Shown piece after piece: positions 11,973 to 21,093 of a DNA stretch of 64,000 nucleotides; position 1 is the first letter of the stretch; each line of letters begins with the position of its first letter. The notes under the pieces were generated by a model. It was not told where the DNA came from. It did no database searches and saw nothing but the letters and a program-made list of their open reading frames with translations. The translations under genes were made by a program, and so were the position numbers. Source of the stretch: an uncultured Atopobiaceae bacterium (lineage in GTDB: Bacteria > Actinomycetota > Coriobacteriia > Coriobacteriales > Atopobiaceae); contig CANQOF010000001.1 in assembly GCA_947625405.1 (NCBI GenBank), forward strand, positions 124,001 to 188,000, written 5' to 3'.

Positions 11973-14240
11973 ATGGATTTCTTCGCGAGCTGCGCTCCGG
12001 GCATCGAGGAGCTCCTCGCACGCGAGCTCGAGGAACTCAAGGCGCGATCCATCGAGGTCGAGCGCGGACTCGTGAGGTTCTCGGGCGAGGTGGTGGACGC
12101 GCTTCGCGCGTGCCTTTGGAGCAGGCTCGCCACGCGCGTGGCCGCCATCGTCGGCGAGGGCGCGGTGCGTTCGCGCGATGAGCTCGAGGAGCTCGTCGCG
12201 AGCATCCCTTGGGAGGAATCGGCGCCCCGCGGAACGGGCTTGGACGTCTTCTGCGAGGGGTCATCCGCGCTCTTCGCGCGCTCGAAGGCCGCCTCGAAGT
12301 TGATCCGCGCCGTCATCGACGCGCGCCTCCTCGAAAAGCTCGGCACCCACGCGCCCGAGGATGTGCCGGGCGTGCGCGTCCAGGTGCGCATAGCCGGGGA
12401 AGGGGACGCGAGCCACGTGATCCTCGGGATCGACCTCTCGGGCGAGCCGCTCTATCGGCGAGGCTACGAGGGCATGGCGCGCCGTGACCTGCCCACGCTT
12501 CGAAGCGACCTCGCGGCCGCGCTCCTGGTCTCGGCCGGTTGGCCGGAGCTCGTGGAGGGCGCGGAGGGCGAGACCGCGGCCCTCGGAGTCGCCTTCTCGG
12601 GCGGAGCCACGCTCATTTCCGAGGCGGCCGCGATGGCCCTCCAGATCGCCCCCGGGCTTTATCGCTCCAACTGGGGCTTTCGCGCCTGGCCACTCGCGAG
12701 CCCCGCTTCGTGGCGGGCGCTCGTGCGCGACGCGGAGCGCAAGCGCGAGCGCGCGAAGCACAAGCCGCTGCGCTTCCTCGCCTCCGACGTGCGCCACGGC
12801 TGGCGAGCGCGCCCCCAGGCGGCGCTCCGCGCCCTCGGCCTCGACCTCGATCCCGAGATCCTCGAGCCCGCGAACCTCGCACACGCCGAGCTCTCCCTCG
12901 AGGCGCCCGCCCTCTGGGTGGCCGATCTCTCGTGGGCGACGGGCGAGGGAGCGCTCGTTGCCGCCGAGGCGGCCCTCGTGCCCTTCGCCTGTGCGATGGG
13001 CGATTCATCGCCTTGCGCCATCGCCGCCCCCTCGGCCGATCCCACCCTCCTCTTCGGAGAGCCCCTCGCCTCGCTCGGCACCCTCTCGGGGCGAAATCGC
13101 GTGGAACTCCTCTCCTTCGCCGCAAGCCCCCTTGGGGGTTGCCAAGTGGACGTGGCGGGCACCACGACGTTCGCCTTGTCCGATGACGCCGCTTCCTTCG
13201 CGCGTCTCTTCACCGAGTCCTACGAGAAGCGCCTCGCGGAGGCCGCCGCGGAGGACGTGACGTGCTATCGCATCTGGGATCGCGATCTTCCCACGATGAA
13301 CCTCGCGATCGACCTCTACGAGGGAGCCAGGCAGACTCCGGGGCGTTGGCTCGTGGTCTCGGAGTTCGAGGCTCCGGGCACCGTCGCCAGAGAGACCGCC
13401 CGTCATCGCCTCCTCGACGCGGTGGGCATCGCGGCGGGCGTTGCGCACGTGGAGCCGCTCGACGTCTACGTGAAGGTGCGCCGCCATGCCAAGGGCGGCT
13501 CCCAATACCGTTTGGCCGATGAGGCCCCGCGCTCGCGCAGGAAACCTCGTCGCGTCGCGGGCGCCGAGCTTCCCGCGGGTTCCGCGCTCATCGAGGAGGG
13601 TGGCCTTCTCTTCGAGGTGGATCTCGCGAGCCACCTCGACACCGGCATCTTCCTCGATACGCGCGACGTCCGCTCCCTCATCCGCGAGAAGGCCAAGACG
13701 TCCACGGGCAAGAAGCGCTTCCTGAACCTCTTCGCCTACACGGGCACCGCGACGGCCTACGCGGCAGATGGCGGCTGCACGGAGACGACGACGCTCGACC
13801 TCTCCTCCACCTACCTCGCGATTGCCGAGCGCAACCTCACGCGCAACGGCTTCACGCGCGGCCAAGACGACGACCCGAAGGCAAGGCCTCCCCACCGCTT
13901 CATCCGGGCGAACGCGATGGAATGGCTCGCGCGCGAGCGCAAGGGCAAGCGGCGCTGGGATCTCATCTGGTGCGACCCTCCGACCTTCTCGAACTCAAAG
14001 GCCATGGGCAGGAGCTTCGACGTGCAAGACGACCATCTCGACCTCATCATCGGGATGTCGCGAATACTCACGCGAGACGGCCTCGGGATCTTCTGCTGCA
14101 ACCTGAGGAACTTCAAGCCGGACATCGAGCGCCTCGAGCGAGCCGGCGTCGCCCTCGAGGACATCACCGGCCGGACGATCCCCTTCGACTTCCCGAAGGA
14201 CCGCCCCCCGCACCACTGCTATTTGGTGAGGAGAGCCTAG
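11973..14240 (+). CDS. rlmKL: RlmKL-type 23S rRNA methyltransferase with degenerate RlmL half
   Basis: Homologue of the bifunctional E. coli enzyme that makes m2G2445 (RlmL half) and m7G2069 (RlmK half) in 23S rRNA. Residues 1-165 carry the leader and THUMP-like RNA-binding region; about 170-400 correspond to RlmL; about 430-755 to RlmK. The RlmK half is intact (NLFAYTGTATAYAA near 585, CDPPTFSNS from 667). In the RlmL half the SAM motif expected as DPMCGSGT reads VAFSGGAT (206-213), and the catalytic NPPYG region reads APSADP (about 352-357). Surrounding similarity (EAAAMALQIAPGLYRSNWGF) shows these are the matching positions. Only the m7G activity is thus expected. ATG at 11973 has AAGGAAGG upstream. 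Confidence 0.88.
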   Translation: MDFFASCAPGIEELLARELEELKARSIEVERGLVRFSGEVVDALRACLWSRLATRVAAIVGEGAVRSRDELEELVASIPWEESAPRGTGLDVFCEGSSALFARSKAASKLIRAVIDARLLEKLGTHAPEDVPGVRVQVRIAGEGDASHVILGIDLSGEPLYRRGYEGMARRDLPTLRSDLAAALLVSAGWPELVEGAEGETAALGVAFSGGATLISEAAAMALQIAPGLYRSNWGFRAWPLASPASWRALVRDAERKRERAKHKPLRFLASDVRHGWRARPQAALRALGLDLDPEILEPANLAHAELSLEAPALWVADLSWATGEGALVAAEAALVPFACAMGDSSPCAIAAPSADPTLLFGEPLASLGTLSGRNRVELLSFAASPLGGCQVDVAGTTTFALSDDAASFARLFTESYEKRLAEAAAEDVTCYRIWDRDLPTMNLAIDLYEGARQTPGRWLVVSEFEAPGTVARETARHRLLDAVGIAAGVAHVEPLDVYVKVRRHAKGGSQYRLADEAPRSRRKPRRVAGAELPAGSALIEEGGLLFEVDLASHLDTGIFLDTRDVRSLIREKAKTSTGKKRFLNLFAYTGTATAYAADGGCTETTTLDLSSTYLAIAERNLTRNGFTRGQDDDPKARPPHRFIRANAMEWLARERKGKRRWDLIWCDPPTFSNSKAMGRSFDVQDDHLDLIIGMSRILTRDGLGIFCCNLRNFKPDIERLERAGVALEDITGRTIPFDFPKDRPPHHCYLVRRA

Positions 14241-14415
14241 GGTGGGAGCGCCCCAGATACGCAGGGTTTTGAGGGCGCAACAACCCAGTGGGTTGTTGCG
14301 AATGCAATGACCTGCAGGTTTAACTAGCGCAAGCATCCCTCCCAAGACAAGCTTGAGAGGGTAGCGCACTTACGCCACGTAGGCCCTCAAAACCGCGCGT
14401 AGATGGGGTGCACCC
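14241..14415. repeat. palindromic intergenic element, copy A (with internal insertion)
   Basis: Copy A of a three-member family (B at 23611, C at 45876). Conserved boxes CCCCAGATACG and GATGGGGTGCA lie near the ends. The middle arms GGTTTTGAGGGC (14265-14276) and GCCCTCAAAACC (14383-14394) pair perfectly over 12 bp but differ in sequence from those of B and C. The central GTAGCG..CTTACGC..CAC box is imperfect here. Compared with B, about 85 bp are inserted between the left middle arm and the core; the insert holds its own hairpin. The element begins directly after the rlmKL stop and separates it from the convergent carboxypeptidase gene. Confidence 0.75.
14277..14299. other. perfect 10-bp hairpin inside repeat copy A
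   Basis: GCAACAACCC and GGGTTGTTGC pair perfectly around a 3-nt loop. It lies just inside the left half of repeat copy A and close after the rlmKL stop. No T-run follows on either strand, so a terminator role is not clear. Confidence 0.6.
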
Positions 14416-14428
14416 GCGTCTCGCAGCG

Positions 14429-15940
14429 TCAGCTCAGGGCTTTCTCGTAGAAAGCCCTGAGATCGCGAGTCATCGCGGCGGCGGCCTCCTCATCCTCGTA
14501 GATCATGTGGCCGGCGCCGTAGAGGTGGAACTCCTGGTGCTCCTTCAGCTCCTTGGAGAGGTACTGGGCCGAGAGGTCGTGGATGAGGTTCCAGTAGGGC
14601 GTGGCCGCATCATAGCGTCCACCGAGGTAACACACGCGCATGCAGGGATTCCTGCGCATGGCCTGCGCCATGTCGAAGGCCACGTTGGGTGCGGGATCGC
14701 GCTCGAGGCCACCCGGCACCTTGTGGCTCCAGTTCCAGCCCTCGTTCGCCTTCCAGTTCGTGGAGAGGTAGGGCGCGGGGTTCTCGTAGCCGATGGCGTC
14801 GAGGAGGGCGTGGAAGGCGGCGGTCCACACGCTCTCGAGCGCATCGTCGGCCGCGTCCTCGCCGCAGATGAATTCCGTGGAACCCTGCGCCGAGGGGAGC
14901 GCGTCGCCCGTGAAGCGCATGTCGAGGCGCCCGAGCACCTTGCCCTCGCTCGCGAGGAGCTCGCGTCGGAAATCTTGGAGCTCCACGCGAAGGTGCTGCT
15001 TGGCGAGATAGTCGGCGGAGAGGCCCACGTAGGTGCTCATCTCCTCGGCGATCTCGCGCTCGCGCTCCTTGGAGAGGCGGTCGCCGAGCGTGAGCGCGGG
15101 CACGAGCGTCTCGTTCACGAAGATGCAGGCCTTGTCGAACCATCGGTTGGGCTCGACGTCTTTACCCGCCTTGCCCAGCCACTGCGCCACGGCGGCGTAG
15201 GTGGGGATCATGCCGAGGTAATGGGCCTCTGAGCCAGTGAGCGTGGACGCCCAGTCGTAGATCGTGGAGAGCTGCACGACGCCGCGGAGGCCGAGGCCCA
15301 CTTCGCCGAGCACGCGCGCCAGCACCGCGTCGCGCACGGTGCCATAGGACTCGCCGAAGAGGAAGACGGGCGCGTTCCAGCGCCTATGCGCGGTGAGCCA
15401 CGTTTGGATCACGCGGCAGAAGGCATCGGCGTCGCCATCGACGCCCCAGAGCTTCTTCGGGTCGTAGCCCTCCTCCACGAACGACCATCCGGTTGACGGC
15501 GCGTCGATGAAGACGAGGTCCGAGAGCGGGAGGAGGCAGGATGGATTGTCCTCGAGGATGGCAGGGGTCGTGAGATGGCGCGTGCCGTCGGGTCGCGCGC
15601 GCACTGGGCCGATCCCGCCGAAATCGAGCGGCACGCTCGCGCAGCCGGGGCCGCCGTTGTAGCAGAAGGTGACGGGGCGCGAGGGCTCGAACCAGTTGTC
15701 CTCGGGGTCGCCGTCCTCGGCCTTCGCCACATAGGAGCGGCAGAAGACCTTCGCCATCGGCACGCCCTCGTCATCGGTGATGGCGAGGTGCTCGACGCGC
15801 ACCGTGTAGTCGATGGCGCCCTCGGGGCCGTGCCAGGTGAAGCTCCCCTCCTTGGCGGGGGGCGCCACATTGACGTGCTTCGGCTTGGCGGCCTCGGGGG
15901 TCTTGGGATCCAGTGGGATGCGTTCGGCGGTCTGTTCCAT
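14429..15940 (-). CDS. peptidase S10 family serine carboxypeptidase, no export signal
   Basis: Alpha/beta-hydrolase that should remove C-terminal residues from peptides. The 503-residue protein has the oxyanion-hole stretch CYNGGPGCAS, the nucleophile elbow GESYG (Ser198), the acid in GGRYDAATP (Asp444) and the base in GAGHMIY (His478), so the S10 triad is complete. No signal peptide is seen: the N-terminus (MEQTAERIPLDPKTPEAAKP) is hydrophilic, unlike the secreted or vacuolar eukaryotic enzymes. ATG at 15940 has GAGGAAGC upstream. A perfect 13-bp hairpin (14433-14461) overlaps its last codons. It lies 42 bp downstream of kup. Confidence 0.88.
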   Translation of the reverse strand: MEQTAERIPLDPKTPEAAKPKHVNVAPPAKEGSFTWHGPEGAIDYTVRVEHLAITDDEGVPMAKVFCRSYVAKAEDGDPEDNWFEPSRPVTFCYNGGPGCASVPLDFGGIGPVRARPDGTRHLTTPAILEDNPSCLLPLSDLVFIDAPSTGWSFVEEGYDPKKLWGVDGDADAFCRVIQTWLTAHRRWNAPVFLFGESYGTVRDAVLARVLGEVGLGLRGVVQLSTIYDWASTLTGSEAHYLGMIPTYAAVAQWLGKAGKDVEPNRWFDKACIFVNETLVPALTLGDRLSKEREREIAEEMSTYVGLSADYLAKQHLRVELQDFRRELLASEGKVLGRLDMRFTGDALPSAQGSTEFICGEDAADDALESVWTAAFHALLDAIGYENPAPYLSTNWKANEGWNWSHKVPGGLERDPAPNVAFDMAQAMRRNPCMRVCYLGGRYDAATPYWNLIHDLSAQYLSKELKEHQEFHLYGAGHMIYEDEEAAAAMTRDLRAFYEKALS

Positions 15941-15982
15941 GCTTCCTCTTTCGGTGGATGGGCGGATGCAAGCAAGTGCGAG

Positions 15983-18316
15983 CTACGGACGCTCGGAGGG
16001 TCGATCGGTGGCTCCCGAGGTGAGCGGGGTCTTCCCGCTCGAATGGATGCCGGGGCTCGAGGCGAAATGGCTTCCCCTGGAACCGCGATCGAGGCCGATG
16101 GGATGGCCGGTGGAGTCGTAGACGATCCTCGGGTGGACGCCCGTGCCGTCGACGAGCTCCTCGCCGCCGATGACCGTGGCCTCCGTCTCCGCGATTGATT
16201 CGGCGGCGTCGTCATCAAGGTCGAGCGAGATGATGTCGTCATCCCCCTCGTCTTCCTCCTCGTTGAGCTCGTCTTGCGACGGCACGAACTGCGCGAGCGG
16301 GAGGCGCTTCAGCGGCTCGAGGTTCGCCTGGCGCGCGAAGAGCGGCACGTACTCCACCACCACGTTCGAGGCCTGGAGGCCAAACCACTGGGCCGCCGAA
16401 CCGCAAAGGCGCCTGATGGCGTACTTCACCGCCATCACCGAGCGATCCGAGGGCGAGAGCACGGTCTCGGGGGTGAGGAGCTTTCGGAGCATGACGAAGC
16501 GGAAGTCGCCCACGGGGTCGGGCTCGCGGTAGATGGAGTAGGTCCTCGGCTGCATGCGAATCTCGCCCGCCTGGATGAGGTCGCCGATCACCTGCCTGAG
16601 GTATTGGTTGATGCGTTGCGGCACGCGGAAGCCGAGGAACATCGTGATCTTGAAGATGTAGTCCGTGCCGAAGGAGTTCACCGTATAGGCCTTGGTGAAG
16701 GGCTCGTCGGTGACGACGACGCTGATGAAGTAGTAGCAAATCGCGCGCTTGGGGCGCTTGTCGAAGATCGAATAGAGGATGTCGCGATCGAGCACGCCGG
16801 GCACGGGGTCCTTCGAGAGGAAGACCACGTTGTCCGCGAGCTTCGCGACGCGCGTATCCTTCGTGAGCCTCTCGAATTGGTCGAGGTAGCTCGCCACCGG
16901 CAGAAACGCGGACTGGGCGCGTTCGATGGCGCTCCCGCGTCGCCAGACGTACATCACGTAGAAGAGGAGCGCGCTGATGATCACCGTCACATAGCCGCCG
17001 TGCACGAACTTCGCCATCGAGGAAATGAAGAAGCACGTTTCGATCGTGCCGAAGAACGCGAGGAAGACGATGGCGAAGGCGAGGTGCCCCCGTATCTTCC
17101 AGAGCCAGGAGGATATGAGGACGCTCGTCATGAGCATCGTCGCCGTGATGGCTAAGCCGTAGGCCGCCTCCATGCGCTCGGATGTGCGGAAGAGCAGGAC
17201 GACGCAGATGGTGCCGATCCACATCACGGTGTTCACCAGCGGAATGTAGAGCTGGCCCTTCGTATCCGAGGGATAGGTGATGCGCATGTGCGGCATGAGG
17301 TCGAGGCCCATGGCCTCGGAGACGAGGGTGTAGCTCGAGGTGATGAGCGCCTGGCTCGCGATGATGGCCGCGAGCGTGGCGAGGATCACCGACGGGATGC
17401 GCAGGAACTCGGGGTTCATCTCGAAGAACGGGTTCACGTCGGGGATGGCGCCCATGGCGGCGTTCTGCGCGTTCGCGATGATCCACGCTCCCTGCCCCAT
17501 GTAGTTCAGGAAAAGGCAGACCATGACGAACGGCCAGCTCGCGTGGATGTTCGCCTTGCCCACGTGGCCCATGTCGGCGTAGAGCGCCTCGGCGCCGGTG
17601 GTGGCGAGGAAGACGAAGCCGAGCACGTCGAAGCCCGCCTTGTTCTGGGGCCCGAAGAGGAAGATGAGGCCGCGAAGGGGGTTCAGCGCGCGGAAGATGT
17701 TCCAATCAAGCGCGATGTGCATGAGCCCCGTGATGGCGAGGAAGAGGAACCACACGAGCATGACCGGCCCGAAGGCGTGGCCGATGCGCGAGGTGCCCGA
17801 GCGCTGCACGAGGAAGAGCACGGAGATGATGATCACCGTGATCGTGACCACCATCGTGGGCGTGTTGCCGAGGAAACGCGCGGCCACGTCGATCGTGCGA
17901 AGGCCCTCGATCGCCGTCGTGACGGTCACGGCGGGAGTGAGGATGCCGTCGGCGAGGAGCGCCGCACCGCCCACCATCGCGGGGAGGATGAGGTAGCGCC
18001 CGCAGCGTCGCACGAGCGAGTACAGCGCGAAGATGCCGCCCTCGTTGTGGTTATCGGCCTTCATGGCGATGAGCACGTACTTCACCGTCGTGAGGAGCGT
18101 GACCGTCCAGATGATGAGCGAGAGGGCGCCGAGCACCGTGTCCATGTCCATGGAGGCGAGCCCGCCGTTTCCGGCGATGATCGCCTTCATGACGTACATC
18201 GGCGACGTGCCGATGTCGCCGTAGACCACGCCGAGCGTGACGAGGGTCATGCCCAGGGAAAACGGAATGGCTCCATGGGAGGCCTGGGACTCCTTGGTGG
18301 GAATGATGGATGCCAC
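15983..18316 (-). CDS. kup: KUP-family potassium uptake permease
   Basis: Proton-coupled potassium importer in the cytoplasmic membrane. The N-terminal signature LGVVYGDIGTSPMYVMKAII, about 12 hydrophobic helices up to residue 440 and a cytoplasmic C-terminal domain (GVLDRDILYSIFDKRPKRA) mark the family. I place the start at the GTG at 18316 (MASIIPTKES), preceded by GAGAGG, giving 777 residues; the reading frame is open to 18430 but the extra stretch is arginine-rich and unlikely. The protein is longer than E. coli Kup (622 residues) mainly because of an acidic tail (EEDEGDDDIISLDLDDDAAES) followed by a low-complexity Ser/Gly/Pro end, which could be regulatory. Confidence 0.9.
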   Translation of the reverse strand: MASIIPTKESQASHGAIPFSLGMTLVTLGVVYGDIGTSPMYVMKAIIAGNGGLASMDMDTVLGALSLIIWTVTLLTTVKYVLIAMKADNHNEGGIFALYSLVRRCGRYLILPAMVGGAALLADGILTPAVTVTTAIEGLRTIDVAARFLGNTPTMVVTITVIIISVLFLVQRSGTSRIGHAFGPVMLVWFLFLAITGLMHIALDWNIFRALNPLRGLIFLFGPQNKAGFDVLGFVFLATTGAEALYADMGHVGKANIHASWPFVMVCLFLNYMGQGAWIIANAQNAAMGAIPDVNPFFEMNPEFLRIPSVILATLAAIIASQALITSSYTLVSEAMGLDLMPHMRITYPSDTKGQLYIPLVNTVMWIGTICVVLLFRTSERMEAAYGLAITATMLMTSVLISSWLWKIRGHLAFAIVFLAFFGTIETCFFISSMAKFVHGGYVTVIISALLFYVMYVWRRGSAIERAQSAFLPVASYLDQFERLTKDTRVAKLADNVVFLSKDPVPGVLDRDILYSIFDKRPKRAICYYFISVVVTDEPFTKAYTVNSFGTDYIFKITMFLGFRVPQRINQYLRQVIGDLIQAGEIRMQPRTYSIYREPDPVGDFRFVMLRKLLTPETVLSPSDRSVMAVKYAIRRLCGSAAQWFGLQASNVVVEYVPLFARQANLEPLKRLPLAQFVPSQDELNEEEDEGDDDIISLDLDDDAAESIAETEATVIGGEELVDGTGVHPRIVYDSTGHPIGLDRGSRGSHFASSPGIHSSGKTPLTSGATDRPSERP

Positions 18317-18505
18317 GACCGACCTCTCTCCCCTATCCCGCCTTGCTTGGGCGGAGGATGACCTGCGCTCTAGAACCACGCGCCCGCAAATGCGCCGCCG
18401 AACCGCCGACGCCCCGCGAAATCCTCGCACGCCATGCTAGCGCTTGCGCGTGGTGCCCGACGCGAATCACGGGGCGATGCAACCGCATACGGCGATGACG
18501 GGAGG

Positions 18506-19396
18506 CTATGCGCACATGGCCTCCAGGAGGTAGGCGCCAAGTCCGCCTTCGGAGCAGCCTAAGCGGGTGACGTCATCGGCGAGGGCCGCGACCCCGGGCT
18601 GCGAATCCGCGAGGGCCACGCCAAGCCCCGCGGCCTCCATCATCGAGACGTCGTTCATGCCGTCTCCGAAGGCGATGGCGCACGCGGGACTGATGTCGAG
18701 CCGCGCACAGAGCCACCGAAGCGCGCAACCCTTCGTGGCCCCGAGGGCGGAGGCCTCGAGGTTCGAAACCTCGCTCGACGTGACCACGAGCCGGGGATCG
18801 GCCTCGAGCGTGGCGCGGATGCGAGCGCGATCCTCGGGCGTGCGGTAGTAGAGGGTGATCCGCTCGGGTTCCTCCACGCGCTCGAGGAGCTCCGGCACCG
18901 TCGCGTCCACGGGGGTGCGCGAGAGACGGATCTGATGGAGGAGGTTCGGCTCGAGGCCGAAATCCCCCAGGCGCTCGAAGCGTCGCCGCTCGCTATAGGC
19001 GCGCCCGTCGGCGAAGAGATCGAAGGTGATGTCGAGGTCTTTGAGCTCGCGATACGCATCGAGGATCGCCTCGCGGGAAAGCGCCACCTTGTGGATGCAC
19101 GCCCCGGGGATGTGGCGTCCGAAGGCCGCCTCGGCCCCCGGCCCCCCGGCCTCGAGGTCCCAGATGCCCGCGCCATTCGCGTAGACCACGTAGCGGATGC
19201 CGGGAAGCTCGAGCACCACCGGCGTGAGCCCCGAGATCGGACGCCCCGTGCAGGGCACGAGGGGAATTCCGCGTGCGGCGAGCAGGTGCGCCACCTCGAG
19301 GTTTATCTCCGGCACGGTCTTATCCCTCGCGAGGAAGGTCCCGTCGAGATCCGTGAAGACGATGGCCGGCGAGAAACCGCTGGGCACCTCACCCAC
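18506..19396 (-). CDS. HAD-superfamily Cof-type phosphatase
   Basis: Cytoplasmic phosphatase, probably acting on small phosphorylated metabolites (sugar phosphates, flavin or nucleotide cofactors). All HAD motifs are seen: motif I FTDLDGTFL near the N-terminus, motif II PCTGRP, motif III lysine in the GATKGCALRWL stretch, and motif IV FGDGMNDVSMMEAAG, which with the GVALADSQ segment defines the Cof/IIB subgroup. The GTG at 19396 (296 residues) has GAGGG at a good distance; the GTG at 19411 overlapping the citrate synthase stop as GTGA is an alternative. Either way it is coupled to gltA. Confidence 0.85.
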   Translation of the reverse strand: MGEVPSGFSPAIVFTDLDGTFLARDKTVPEINLEVAHLLAARGIPLVPCTGRPISGLTPVVLELPGIRYVVYANGAGIWDLEAGGPGAEAAFGRHIPGACIHKVALSREAILDAYRELKDLDITFDLFADGRAYSERRRFERLGDFGLEPNLLHQIRLSRTPVDATVPELLERVEEPERITLYYRTPEDRARIRATLEADPRLVVTSSEVSNLEASALGATKGCALRWLCARLDISPACAIAFGDGMNDVSMMEAAGLGVALADSQPGVAALADDVTRLGCSEGGLGAYLLEAMCA

Positions 19397-19407
19397 GACG
19401 CGCGCCC

Positions 19408-21030
19408 TCACTCGCCGCGCTCGACGAGGGGCTTGTAGCGGCGCTCGGCGAGGATGCACCGGTATGCCGGGCGGATGATGCGCGCGGCGCCATAGAGCTC
19501 CTCCATGCGGTGCGCCGCCCAACCCGAGAGCCGCGCCATCGCGAAGATCGGGGTGTGGAGCGAGGGCGGGATGTCGAGCATGTCGTAGACGAAGCCCGTG
19601 TAGAGGTCGATGTTCGCGCACATGGGCAGGGCGTTCGGGTGCACGGTGCGCACGACCTCGGGCGCCACGCGCTCGATGGTGCGGATGAGCTGGAAACGAT
19701 CGATGCACCCCTTTTGGTCGGCGAGCGTCTCGGCGTAGGAGCTGATGAGCTCGCAACGGGGATCCGAGAGCGTGTAGACCGCGTGCCCCACGCCATAGAC
19801 GAGGCCGGTCTTGTCGAAGGCCTCGCCGCGGGCGATCTTCTCGAGGTAGTTCGCCACCTCGTCCTCGTTTCGAGGATCCGCCACGTGCGCGGCGATGTCG
19901 GCGATCATCTCCGGGGCCTTCGAGTTCGCGCCGCCGTGCTTGGGCCCCTTGAGCGAGCCCATTGCCGCGGCGTAGGCGCTATAGGCATCGGTGCCCGAGC
20001 TCGAGAGCACGCGCGTGGTGAAGGTGGAGTTGTTGCCGCCGCCGTGTTCGGCGTGGAGCATGAGCATCACGTCGAGCAGCAGCGCCTCCTCGCGCGTGAA
20101 GGGCTTGTTGCCGCGGAGCACGTCGAGGATCGTCTCCGCCATGGAATAGCCCATGCACACGGGCGGGATGCGAAGGTCGCTCGCCTCCTGCTCCGCGGCG
20201 TAGGCGGTGTGGGCCACGGCGGCGATGCGCGGGAGGCGCCCGAGGAGCGAGAGCACCACGTCCACCTCGTGCTCGGGCGAGGTGTCGTCGGGATCGTCGT
20301 CGAAGGCGTAGAGCAAGAGCGTCGCGCGCTGGAGCACGTTCATGATGGACGAGGAGCGCGTGCGCCTCGGGAAGAGCGAGAGGTAGCCGAGCGAGAGCCG
20401 GCGCCTCGAATCGATACGGCGGTTGAAGTCGTCGAGCTGCTGCACGGTGGGGAGGTTTCCCGAGAGGAGCAGGTAGGACACTTCCTCGTAGCCAAAGCGT
20501 TGGTCCTTCTGCGCGCCCTTGACGAGCTCCTCCACGTCATAGCCGCGATAGGAAAGCCGGCCGCGATCCGGATGCACGCCGTCAGCGTCCTTCGTGTAGC
20601 CATGCACCTCGCAGACGGTGGTGAGGCCCACGAGCACGCCAGAACCGTCGGCGTTGCGCAGGCCGCGCTTCACGTCGTATTGCCTGTAGAACTCCGGGGC
20701 GATGCGGTCGAAGCGCACGAAGTCCTCGTAGAGCTCGTCGGAGACGGGCCCGCGCCCGCAGGAGACGCTCGGCATGGGGCTCACGTCGTTGATGCGCAGC
20801 ATGGCCGAGGTGGAGTTCGCCGAGATCACCGTCTCGTGTGTGTCGCCCGGGTTGCTTGCCGCGCGGCGCGCGCCGCGCAGGGCGGCGATCACGGCCCTTC
20901 GCCCGAGCTCCTCCTCCTTGAGGTCCTCGGGGCTCAAGTCGCTGTCATGGATTGCGACCATCGCCTCCTCGGCGACGTCGTTGCTTTTTGGATTCCCGAG
21001 ATTCACCTCAGGGTCGTGTTCGTGGTTCAC
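19408..21030 (-). CDS. gltA: citrate/2-methylcitrate synthase
   Basis: Condenses oxaloacetate and acetyl-CoA to citrate. Family residues are visible: LHAEHGGGNNST (first catalytic His), GVGHAVYTLSDPR (second His), and TGFVYDMLDIP (Asp). The GVGHAVY form instead of GFGHRVY is seen in anaerobe-type citrate synthases. At 540 residues it has an N-terminal extension of roughly 80 residues beyond usual type II enzymes; it is charged (EEAMVAIHDSDLSPEDLKEEELGRR) and of unknown role. GTG start at 21030 with AGGAGGACGC. It follows the ACT-domain gene and is translationally coupled to the HAD phosphatase. Confidence 0.92.
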   Translation of the reverse strand: MNHEHDPEVNLGNPKSNDVAEEAMVAIHDSDLSPEDLKEEELGRRAVIAALRGARRAASNPGDTHETVISANSTSAMLRINDVSPMPSVSCGRGPVSDELYEDFVRFDRIAPEFYRQYDVKRGLRNADGSGVLVGLTTVCEVHGYTKDADGVHPDRGRLSYRGYDVEELVKGAQKDQRFGYEEVSYLLLSGNLPTVQQLDDFNRRIDSRRRLSLGYLSLFPRRTRSSSIMNVLQRATLLLYAFDDDPDDTSPEHEVDVVLSLLGRLPRIAAVAHTAYAAEQEASDLRIPPVCMGYSMAETILDVLRGNKPFTREEALLLDVMLMLHAEHGGGNNSTFTTRVLSSSGTDAYSAYAAAMGSLKGPKHGGANSKAPEMIADIAAHVADPRNEDEVANYLEKIARGEAFDKTGLVYGVGHAVYTLSDPRCELISSYAETLADQKGCIDRFQLIRTIERVAPEVVRTVHPNALPMCANIDLYTGFVYDMLDIPPSLHTPIFAMARLSGWAAHRMEELYGAARIIRPAYRCILAERRYKPLVERGE

Positions 21031-21046
21031 GCGTCCTCCTTAAGGC

Positions 21047-21067
21047 GCGTGGGCTCGAAGCCCACGC
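21047..21067. other. hairpin in the gltA leader
   Basis: GCGTGGGCT and AGCCCACGC pair perfectly (9 bp, 3-nt loop) just 17 bp upstream of the gltA start and 7 bp from its ribosome site on the minus strand. No T-run follows. It could protect or modulate the intercistronic ACT-gltA mRNA; this is inference. Confidence 0.5.
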
Positions 21068-21093
21068 TTCGAAACCGCGCGCCCCTTTGGGGG

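Noticed and set aside
18506-19756. Long N-terminal extension of the HAD phosphatase
   Set aside because: The upstream part is arginine/histidine-rich antiframe sequence overlapping gltA; motif I lies right after the GTG candidates at 19396-19411.
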